Assembly (NCBI RefSeq): GCF_030653815.1
Contig: NZ_JAURYQ010000036.1
Span: forward strand, 272,127 to 336,126
DNA from: Rhodoferax sp.
GTDB lineage: Bacteria; Pseudomonadota; Gammaproteobacteria; Burkholderiales; Burkholderiaceae_C
DNA length: 64,000 nucleotides
Reading direction: 5' to 3'
Positions 41,118 to 49,240 of this stretch are shown here, piece after piece (within the stretch, counting starts at the first letter, position 1; each line of letters starts with the position of its first letter). The translations under genes were made by a program, and so were the position numbers. Below the pieces are notes generated by a model, which was given only the letters and a program-made list of their open reading frames with translations, had not been told where the DNA came from and did not search any database.

Positions 41118-42192
41118 GGTCGTCTGCCAGGACTTTCACGATGCGCTGTGCGTCTGCTGTTGCAGCTGCGCTGCCATCGGCGTTTTGCACCGACACCGTG
41201 CTGTTCTTGCCCTGACTCAGCACCGAAATCCTGAATTTTTGCGGTGCGCTGTCGGGCTTGGACGAGCCGAAGAGCTTGCCGAAGAAACCGGGTTCGGCTT
41301 TTTCTGCATTGGGAGCCACGTAGCGCACAAAGTAAATGCCTTTGCTGCGGTCACGGTCTTCCACCGTGAAGTTGGTGCGGTCCAGCGACAGACCGACGCG
41401 GCGCCAGGCGCGATCAAACTCGTCATCCAGGCGCACCACGGGCTGACCGTTGACCGAGTCAATCCGGGCCACCTGGCTCACTGGCCCGGCAGCGACCAGG
41501 GCTTTGGATTGCTCTTCGGAAATGCCCAGCTTGACCATCAGGCGGCGCAAGAATTCGGCTTCGAGCTCGGGGTCGGCTGCGCGGGGTTGCCACACGGTCT
41601 GGTCCTTGCTGGTGCTGCTGTACACCTCGACCATGCCGCGGTGGCTGATGAAGATGTCGGTGCCGCCGCTGGCGTTGCGCTCCAGGCGGGTGCGGAACTT
41701 GTCGCGCTCACCCGTGGAGTACAGCGAATCAAACACCTTGCCAATGGTGCTGCGAATGATGTCCTGTGGAATCTTGGCCCGGTTTTCAGCCCAGTCGGTT
41801 TCCATGATGCCCAGATTGGCCTGGTCCATCACCAGCAAAAAGCCGCTCTCGATCCAGAAGTCTTTCACCGGGTCCCACAATTTGTCGGCCGGGCGGCTGA
41901 TCACCAGCCAGCGCTGGTTGCCGGCGCGCTCGATGCGCACATCGCCCAGCGACGTGGCCGCAGTGGGTGTGCTCTGGGTTGCAAGCTGACCAATTTGAAA
42001 GCTCGAGGCGGTGACGGCGGTACCTGGCACGGCATAACGCGTTTCGCGCGACAGTTGGGTCAGGTCGGGCGGCACTTCAAGCGTCGGCGCCTTGCCGGCG
42101 CTTTTGTAGTCCACCTTGTCGGTCTCCAGCACCGAGCAGGCGCCCAGTGTCAGGGTCAGGCCAAGGATTGCAAGTCTGGAAATAGGGTTCAC
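41110..42192 (-). CDS. bamC: Outer membrane assembly lipoprotein BamC (NlpB)-like
   Basis: Lipobox LTLGACS; immediately downstream of dapA; PPDLTQLSRETRYAVPG. Confidence 0.85.
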   Translation of the reverse strand: MNPISRLAILGLTLTLGACSVLETDKVDYKSAGKAPTLEVPPDLTQLSRETRYAVPGTAVTASSFQIGQLATQSTPTAATSLGDVRIERAGNQRWLVISRPADKLWDPVKDFWIESGFLLVMDQANLGIMETDWAENRAKIPQDIIRSTIGKVFDSLYSTGERDKFRTRLERNASGGTDIFISHRGMVEVYSSTSKDQTVWQPRAADPELEAEFLRRLMVKLGISEEQSKALVAAGPVSQVARIDSVNGQPVVRLDDEFDRAWRRVGLSLDRTNFTVEDRDRSKGIYFVRYVAPNAEKAEPGFFGKLFGSSKPDSAPQKFRISVLSQGKNSTVSVQNADGSAAATADAQRIVKVLADDLK

Positions 42193-42249
42193 AAAAGTTC
42201 CTTCGGGTCAAAGATCGGGTCAGCAGGTGAAAAAAGGGTCAACCTGGCG

Positions 42250-43143
42250 TTAAATCAGGCCAACATCGCGCAGGGCGGCTTCCACCACCGGCACGTTGGC
42301 CGGGGTCAGGTCGGTCATCGGAAGGCGCAGCGTGCCCCCACAACGGTTCATGCGCGCCACGGCCCATTTCACCGGAATGGGGTTGGCTTCGACAAACAGG
42401 GTCTTGTGCAACGGCATCAACTTGAATTGGATTTCCATGGCATGTTTGGCATCGCCGGCAAGGGCGGCCATGCACAGCTCGTGCATCAGGCGCGGCGCCA
42501 CGTTGGCCGTGACGCTGATGTTGCCGTGACCACCACACAGCATCAAGGCCACTGCGGTGGGGTCATCACCCGAATAAATGGCAAAGTTTTCCGGCGCTTC
42601 GCGAACCAGCCATTGGGCCCGGTCGATGTTGCCGGTGGCCTCCTTGATACCCACGATGCCGGGCACCTGGGCCAGGCGCAGTGCGGTTTCGACGGTCATG
42701 TCCGCTACCGTGCGTCCGGGCACGTTGTACAGCACCATGGGCAGGTCAACGGCTTCGGCGATGGCCTTGAAGTGCTGGTATTGGCCTTCCTGGGTGGGCT
42801 TGTTGTAGTAGGGCACAACCTGCAATTGGTAATCTGCGCCTACTTTTTTGGCGAACTTGGCGAGTTCAATGGCCTCTGCAGTGCAGTTGGAGCCGCAGCC
42901 CGCCATGATGGGCACGCGCTTGTTGGCCTGTTCGACCGACACCCGGATGATTTCGCAGTGTTCCTGCACGCTGACCGTGGGCGATTCGCCGGTGGTGCCC
43001 ACCACGCCAATGCAATCCGTGCCCTCGGCAATGTGCCAGTCGATCAGTTTGCGCAGTGCCGGGTAGTCGACGCTGCCGTCAGGGTGCATGGGGGTGACCA
43101 GGGCAACGATACTGCCGGTGAGTTGGGGCTTTGAATGTGGCAT
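42250..43143 (-). CDS. dapA: 4-hydroxy-tetrahydrodipicolinate synthase
   Basis: [40 protein letters not shown]. Confidence 0.96.
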   Translation of the reverse strand: MPHSKPQLTGSIVALVTPMHPDGSVDYPALRKLIDWHIAEGTDCIGVVGTTGESPTVSVQEHCEIIRVSVEQANKRVPIMAGCGSNCTAEAIELAKFAKKVGADYQLQVVPYYNKPTQEGQYQHFKAIAEAVDLPMVLYNVPGRTVADMTVETALRLAQVPGIVGIKEATGNIDRAQWLVREAPENFAIYSGDDPTAVALMLCGGHGNISVTANVAPRLMHELCMAALAGDAKHAMEIQFKLMPLHKTLFVEANPIPVKWAVARMNRCGGTLRLPMTDLTPANVPVVEAALRDVGLI

Positions 43144-43171
43144 CTTGTCTTGTCGTAATTGGATTAACGTG

Positions 43172-43747
43172 TCATTTTAGCGAGAGCGGGTAACGCGCGG
43201 GTGGCTGAGTCGCGTCAAAGCCGTGCAAGGGCCTGAAAGCCGCAATGCGCTGCACAAAGCGTTCGGGGTTCGCCAGATAGCCGTCTTCAAAGGCCACGGT
43301 GCGCAGGCTGTGGCACAACTGCAGCAATTCGCCGGTTTGCAGCAGGAAGTCGGGCCGGGACGGCTTGCCCACGGTCTCGTTGCCCTGGGCAAAAGTTTCA
43401 TACAGCAGCAAGCCACCCGGGGCCAGGCTTTGCAGCAGCACCGGAAACAGCGGTCGCCACAGGTAATTGGTGACCAGGACCACGTCGAATGGCTGCGGCA
43501 AGCCGTTTTGCAGCAACGGCCAGGGGCCGCCTTCGATGTCGGCCTGGACCGTGTCGCCGTAACGACTGGCCCCGGCCAGTGCCTCGGCCGAGCGGTCGAT
43601 GCCGGTGCAATGGCAAGCCCGTTGGCTCAGCCATGCCATGTGGCGCCCCGAGCCGCAAGCGACGTCCAACACCCGTGCGCCTTCCGGTATCAGGTGTTGC
43701 CAACGATTGACCCAGTCAGAGGGTTCGCCCACGTTATGGCCTGACAT
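43172..43747 (-). CDS. Class I SAM-dependent methyltransferase
   Basis: [33 protein letters not shown] overlaps the preceding small ORF stop (TAATG). Confidence 0.85.
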   Translation of the reverse strand: MSGHNVGEPSDWVNRWQHLIPEGARVLDVACGSGRHMAWLSQRACHCTGIDRSAEALAGASRYGDTVQADIEGGPWPLLQNGLPQPFDVVLVTNYLWRPLFPVLLQSLAPGGLLLYETFAQGNETVGKPSRPDFLLQTGELLQLCHSLRTVAFEDGYLANPERFVQRIAAFRPLHGFDATQPPARYPLSLK

Positions 43748-43872
43748 TAAAAACACCCCCAGACCTGGTTGGCCAGCGTCATCGTGAAATCAGGCCGGGT
43801 GTACAGGGCAAACACCAGGCCCAGCACCACCAGCAGCGCGGCGTAGATCAGGGCTTTGTGCAGCGGCTTCAT
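43747..43872 (-). CDS. Small (41 aa) single-TM membrane protein
   Basis: MKPLHKALIYAALLVVLGLVFALYTRPDFTMTLANQVWGCF: one hydrophobic helix, 4 bp after MFS stop and coupled to the methyltransferase. Confidence 0.6.
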   Translation of the reverse strand: MKPLHKALIYAALLVVLGLVFALYTRPDFTMTLANQVWGCF

Positions 43873-43876
43873 GGCT

Positions 43877-45097
43877 TCAGGCCCCTTGCGGCAAGGGCGT
43901 GCGCGCGATGGCAGCTTCCTTGATCGGCAAATTGACCAGTGCTGCCAATACGCCGAGTGCGATCGCGATGTACCAGACGATGTCGTAACTGCCGGTGCGG
44001 TCATACAAAAATCCGCCCAGCCAGACCCCCAGGAAGGAGCCGATCTGGTGGCTGAAGAAGACAAAGCCGCCAAGCATCGACAAGTGCGCCACGCCAAAAA
44101 TCTGGGCCACCATGGCGTTGGTGGGCGGCACCGTGGACAACCACAGCAGGCCCATGACAGCAGAGAATACATAGACGCTCATGGGCGTCAGGGGTACCAG
44201 TAAAAACACGCTGATGATCACAGCGCGTGTCAGATAAATGAAGGCCAGAATGTTCTTTTTCTGCATGCGCTGGCCCAGCACGCCGGCCGCGTAGGTGCCA
44301 AACACGTTGAACAGGCCAATCAGCGCCAGCGAGGTGCTGGCCACGTTGGCGGCCAGGCCCTGGTCTTTCAAGTAACTGGGCATGTGCACACCAATGAACA
44401 CCACCTGGAAGCCACAGACAAAGTAGCCGGCCATCAGCAGCTGGAAGCTGCGGTAGCGAAACGCCTCGCGCAGCGCCTGCATGATGGACTGTTCGCGAAA
44501 ATGCCCGGCACCACCGCGGAAATGGGGTTCGCGCAAGCCCCAGGCCAGCGGCATGATCAACAACGCCGCCAGCGCCAGCGCCACCAGCGCTTGCTGCCAA
44601 CCGAGAAAATCGATCAGAAAACCTTCGGTGGGCACCATCAAAAACTGGCCAAAGGAGCCCGCTGCAGCGGCCACGCCCATGGCCCAGGAGCGCTTGCTGG
44701 CGCTGATGTTGCGGCCGATCACGCCATAAATGACGGCGTAGGTGGTGCCAGCCTGGGCGGTGCCAATCAGCACGCCCGCGCTCAAGCTCAACTGCAGCGC
44801 CGTGGTGGCGTAAGCCATGCCCCCCAGCCCCAGAGCGTAGAGCAGTGCACCGCCCACGATGACGCGGAAGGCACCAAAGCGGTCGGCCAACATGCCGGCA
44901 AAAATGCCGGTCACGCCCCAGGTCAAGTTTTGAATGGCCAGCGCAAAAGCAAAGGTTTCACGGTTCCAGTCCAGGCTCTGTGTCATGGGCTGCAGCCACA
45001 GGCCGAAGCCGTGACGGATGCCCATGGACAGGGTGACGATGGCGGCACCGCACACCAGCACCTGGGTCATGGAAAGCGTCTTGGAGGAATGCGACAT
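43877..45097 (-). CDS. MFS transporter (OFA/monocarboxylate-like)
   Basis: 12-TM-like hydrophobic pattern; SMGIRHGFGLWLQPMTQSLDWNRETFAFALAIQNLTWG. Confidence 0.88.
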   Translation of the reverse strand: MSHSSKTLSMTQVLVCGAAIVTLSMGIRHGFGLWLQPMTQSLDWNRETFAFALAIQNLTWGVTGIFAGMLADRFGAFRVIVGGALLYALGLGGMAYATTALQLSLSAGVLIGTAQAGTTYAVIYGVIGRNISASKRSWAMGVAAAAGSFGQFLMVPTEGFLIDFLGWQQALVALALAALLIMPLAWGLREPHFRGGAGHFREQSIMQALREAFRYRSFQLLMAGYFVCGFQVVFIGVHMPSYLKDQGLAANVASTSLALIGLFNVFGTYAAGVLGQRMQKKNILAFIYLTRAVIISVFLLVPLTPMSVYVFSAVMGLLWLSTVPPTNAMVAQIFGVAHLSMLGGFVFFSHQIGSFLGVWLGGFLYDRTGSYDIVWYIAIALGVLAALVNLPIKEAAIARTPLPQGA

Positions 45098-45149
45098 GCG
45101 TCAAATATACCGGACTATGCCCGTGCCGCGCCCGCCAAGCCTTGCCGCA

Positions 45150-46115
45150 TCAGTTCATTTCAGCGCGCACGTTGTTCTTGAACTCGTACAGCGTCACAGC
45201 CGGCACGGTCAACTCGCCTTTGGGGGTGAATGCGATGTTGGCGGTGATGCCCTTGAGCTTGGTTTTTCCGATGAACGGCACGTAGACGACGGGGTCAACC
45301 GAATTGGCGCGCTTCATGGCGTCCACCAAGACGAAGGTGGCGTCATAGGCGTAGGGGCTGTAAATCTGGAACTGGCCCGGAAAGCGGGCATCGTACTTAT
45401 TCTTCCAGGCTGCGCCGCCCTGCATCTTCTCCACCGAGGCACCACCGGTGGCGCAGGTGACGTTTTTCATGGTGGTCGCCTTGCTGGACAGTTCGCCCAG
45501 CTTCTCGGTGCACAGACCGTCACCGCCAAAGAACTTGACATTGGTCATGCCCAACTGCTCCATCTGGCGCAGCATGGGACCCGCCTGGGAGTCAAGGCCG
45601 CCATAAAAAACCGCATCGGGCTTCTTGCTCTTGATGTTGGTCAGGATGGCCATGAAGTCGGTGGCCTTGTCGGTGGTGAATTCTTCAGCCAGGACTTGCA
45701 TGCCCTTTTGCTTGGCGGTGGCCTTGAACACATTGGCCAGGCCCTGGCCATAAGCCGTGCGGTCATCGATCACGGCGACCGTTTTGAGTTTCAGCTTGTC
45801 ATTGGCATACACAGCCAGCGCCGAGCCCAGCGCGTTGTCGTCGGCAATCAGACGGAAGGTGGTGGCGTAGCCGCGTTTGGTGACGTCGGGGTTGGTGGCT
45901 GCGACCGTGATGTGCGGTAAATCGCATTTGTTGTACACCGAAGAAGCCGGGATGGTGGTGCCCGATTGCAGGTGACCGACCACACCGGCCACCTTGGAGT
46001 CGCACAGCTTTTGCGCCACGGCGGTCGCCTGACGCGGATCGCCTGCGTCGTCCTCGGCTGCCAGCTCAAACTTGCCCCTTGGCTTGATAAAACCGGATGG
46101 CATTGCGGCCAGCAT
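45150..46115 (-). pseudogene. LivJ-type branched-chain amino acid ABC substrate-binding protein, N-terminally truncated
   Basis: Clear LivJ-like sequence from GKFELAAEDDAGDPRQATAVAQKL to the C-terminus, but no signal peptide or first beta-alpha units; start overlaps the 3' end of the GGDEF gene. Confidence 0.75.
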
Positions 46116-47037
46116 TTTTGGCCTGGTACATCGCGGTATCAGCCCACTTCAGCAGGTCGCTGACAGAGGCCTGCTGGCCGCAGAACATCACCACGCCCAG
46201 ACTGGCGGAGCATTGGTGTTCGATCAGGTGTTCAGCTTGACCGTTCTGGCTGATCGTCAGAGCGTAGGCCTGGGTGAGGGCGGAGCGAATTTTCTCTGCA
46301 ATGACCGATGCGCGCTTCAGAGAAGTGGCCTGGTCTGCAAACAGGTCGCTGAGCAGGATGACAAATTCGTCGCCGCCAAAGCGGGACACCGTGTCCGTCT
46401 CGCGCACGCACTTTTTCAGCTGCGCCGCGACCTGGCACAACAGTGCATCGCCGACGTCGTGTCCATGGCTGTCGTTCACCAATTTGAAATTGTCCAGGTC
46501 CAGGAAAATCAGCGCGCCATGACGGCCACTGCGTTTGCTGGCCGCCAGGGCCTGGCTCAAGCGGTCGTTCATCAGTCTGCGATTGGGCAGGTGGGTGAGC
46601 GGGTCATAGAAAGCGAGTTGGTGCACCCGTTCTTCCATCTGCTTGCGCTCGGTGGTGTCACGCTGCACCGACACCCAGTGGGTGAACCAGCCCTGCTCAT
46701 TGGCCACGGGAACAATCTCGAATTCATTCCAGTACGACGTTCCGTCCTTGCGGTAATTCAGCAGTTCCGCGCGGATCGGCCGCCATTGGGTCATTGCCTC
46801 GCGCACCCGGTCAAGCGTGGCACGGTCGGTACCCGGCCCCTGCAACATGCGCGGGGTATTGCCAATGACTTCTTCCGGGCTGTAGCCGTTGCGTTCGTAA
46901 AAAATCTTGTTGACCCAGACGATGCGTGGTCCGGGTTGGCTGAAGGGTTCCGCTTCGGTGATCACAACAGCATCATTCATGTGGTCGATGCACACCTCAA
47001 GCAATTTTGGCAGGTCGGGAATGGAAGGGATCAACAT
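46066..47037 (-). CDS. PAS (LOV-like)-GGDEF diguanylate cyclase
   Basis: GNTPRMLQGPGTDRATL...NYRKDGTSYWNEFEIVPV PAS; DPLTHLPNRRL, RFGGDEFVILL. Confidence 0.92.
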   Translation of the reverse strand: MLIPSIPDLPKLLEVCIDHMNDAVVITEAEPFSQPGPRIVWVNKIFYERNGYSPEEVIGNTPRMLQGPGTDRATLDRVREAMTQWRPIRAELLNYRKDGTSYWNEFEIVPVANEQGWFTHWVSVQRDTTERKQMEERVHQLAFYDPLTHLPNRRLMNDRLSQALAASKRSGRHGALIFLDLDNFKLVNDSHGHDVGDALLCQVAAQLKKCVRETDTVSRFGGDEFVILLSDLFADQATSLKRASVIAEKIRSALTQAYALTISQNGQAEHLIEHQCSASLGVVMFCGQQASVSDLLKWADTAMYQAKNAGRNAIRFYQAKGQV

Positions 47038-47092
47038 GAGGTCCCATTCTCAGCCAGAAGTGGGCGCCAGTAGCGTCGCGGAAAAAAAGTTC

Positions 47093-49069
47093 TCAAGCCT
47101 CGTACTGTGCGAGTTTTTGCGCAAATTCATCCAGGGAAGCAATACAGGTGGTGTTGGGGTAGGTTTGCAGGGTCTCCATTCCGGCCCAGCGGAACGCCTG
47201 CCCGCCCACCAGAATCGGCAGTTCGGGGTGGTGGTGGTTGACAGCGTCGATGGTTTTGATCAGTGAAGCCAGGTTGGATGGCAGGCTCAATGACAAGCCC
47301 AGCAGGGTCGGATGAAGCGTCTCGATGATGCGCAGCAAATCCGGGATGCTTGTGTTGGCCCCGTGAAAGTGACTGTCCCATCCGTGGATTTGACAAAAAT
47401 CAGCCATCATGCGCGCGCCAAGTTGGTGAAACTCATCCGCAACACAAGCAATGACCATGTTTTTGTTTTTCTTGCGTTCCTTGCTGGCCAGAGGCAGTAT
47501 CAGGCTCAGCATCTGCCCCGTGATGGCCGTGGCCAGGTGTTCCGACGCGACCGTCATTTGCTCGTGCTCCCAGCACTCTCCCACGTCGTACATGGCGCGC
47601 TGAAGCAGCCCGATGTACAAGTCCTGGACGCTGGCCCCCTGGGCCATCAACGCTTGAACCATCCCGGCGCAAAGCTCACGCTTGCCAGCCAATAATGCTG
47701 CCAGGTAGGGTTGATACACAGACTCATCAATGCCGCGATGCCTGGGTATCGCCTCATGATGCCACTGGGCATGGGCTTGAGGGAAGGCCATTTGAATGGC
47801 TTGCGCCAGCGTGTGATAAACCGCAGAGATCCATTCGTCCGGAAAGCGCGATGCGTCGGTGAGCCAGCGCCGCAGGTTCTGAATCGCATGGACACTGCCA
47901 TTCAGATCATCGGTGATGGCACAGCCGATCAACAAGCCAATGTCTGGCAGGTGAGCGCGCCATTGTTCCCCCACCGTCTGGTCAAAGCCATCGGCCAGGC
48001 TTTGGAGTTGCACATCGCTCAAATATTTGCGCCGAGACGCCTGCAGGTCGGCTGCTCCGATCAACAATTTCTCATAGCTGGATTGCCGTTCAGGAATGGC
48101 CGCCACGAGTTCGGTGACCAGAATTTCGAGTTGTTTTTCAAGTAAATAACTCGGCATGCCACGGCCTGCCAGAACGCGTCCGAGCCAGCGCACCTGTTGC
48201 AGGATTTGCGTGGCTGGGTATTGGTGCAGCGTCGCCTGCCAGGCGGCATCGCTGCGGGCAAAACGCCTGCCGCGCTCCCCATATCGCCGCTCGAAATATG
48301 GAAAACGCTGCCAACACAGGTCGCCAGCACGCAGGGCGGCCTGTAGCTCGCGGGCATCGGTTGGTACGGCGTGGTAGCCGGCCTCCGGGTTGATGGAGGT
48401 GACCAGAAAGACCCTGGATTCAGGCGTAAACGGGTACAAGGCCAGGAAGATGGTTTCCAGTTGCTGAAAGAAGGCAATCGCCGCGTCGGCCACTTGCTGG
48501 CGTTGCGCCGCATCAAGCACCAGCGCGTTCATGGCCTGTTTGAACCTGCGCCAACGACGTTGCATGTGATCCGCGTTTCCGCCAAGATAGGCCAGACCGA
48601 GCCCCTCTTCGAGCAACAAGGCGCGCGCAAGCATGGGCCGCACGACCATGGCACCCAACATGGATCCCTCCAGCACATAAAGACAGGCCAAAAGGGTCAG
48701 CGGCTGCTCGATGGATTGCAGGCGAAGTTGTTGCGCAACAAGCTGGGCTGCTGCCACCGATTCCTTCAGGTCGGCCACTTGGCGTGGCTCAAAGTAATGC
48801 AGATCTTGTGCGATCAGGGGCAGTTTGCGCATGTCCTTGTGCCAGACTTGGGCGACGTGCTGATTGGCACTGTCGGTCAGCGCTTGCTCCAGCACACCGT
48901 GAATCATCGCCAAGGCGCGCAGTTGTCCGACATACGATTCCAGCGGCAGTTGGCCGGCCGCCAGCGCCACAAAAAAAGGCGCGCGCTGCAATTGGCGATG
49001 CACGGCGAAGCTGGCCGTCTTGAGTTGTTCCATGAGCGTGAGTCGCTGCTTGACCATTCCTGATTCCAT
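47093..49069 (-). CDS. Heme-oxygenase-like / uncharacterised middle region / B12-binding (CarH-type) fusion protein, 658 aa
   Basis: N-term LKTASFAVHRQL and YVLEGSMLGAMVV (HO-like); C-term WEHEQMTVASEH (Wx9EH) and EFHQLG (ExHxxG) B12-binding signatures. Confidence 0.75.
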   Translation of the reverse strand: MESGMVKQRLTLMEQLKTASFAVHRQLQRAPFFVALAAGQLPLESYVGQLRALAMIHGVLEQALTDSANQHVAQVWHKDMRKLPLIAQDLHYFEPRQVADLKESVAAAQLVAQQLRLQSIEQPLTLLACLYVLEGSMLGAMVVRPMLARALLLEEGLGLAYLGGNADHMQRRWRRFKQAMNALVLDAAQRQQVADAAIAFFQQLETIFLALYPFTPESRVFLVTSINPEAGYHAVPTDARELQAALRAGDLCWQRFPYFERRYGERGRRFARSDAAWQATLHQYPATQILQQVRWLGRVLAGRGMPSYLLEKQLEILVTELVAAIPERQSSYEKLLIGAADLQASRRKYLSDVQLQSLADGFDQTVGEQWRAHLPDIGLLIGCAITDDLNGSVHAIQNLRRWLTDASRFPDEWISAVYHTLAQAIQMAFPQAHAQWHHEAIPRHRGIDESVYQPYLAALLAGKRELCAGMVQALMAQGASVQDLYIGLLQRAMYDVGECWEHEQMTVASEHLATAITGQMLSLILPLASKERKKNKNMVIACVADEFHQLGARMMADFCQIHGWDSHFHGANTSIPDLLRIIETLHPTLLGLSLSLPSNLASLIKTIDAVNHHHPELPILVGGQAFRWAGMETLQTYPNTTCIASLDEFAQKLAQYEA

Positions 49070-49240
49070 TGCCGTCGCTGTAACTGAGTGTATTTATTTT
49101 TGGTTTGCACACGACAACCTTTTGCCAGGCTGGCGACAGCAGTGGCAAATGTAGCAATGATTTCGCAGAATCAATTGACTGAGGTAATTACTGTTTTTGT
49201 ATCCAGCTGTTTGAGCGCTGGCTGATTACAATGCGCCGCT

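Noticed and set aside
41185-43134. 649-aa plus-strand ORF
   Set aside because: Antisense to bamC and dapA, spans both genes and their gap, spurious composition
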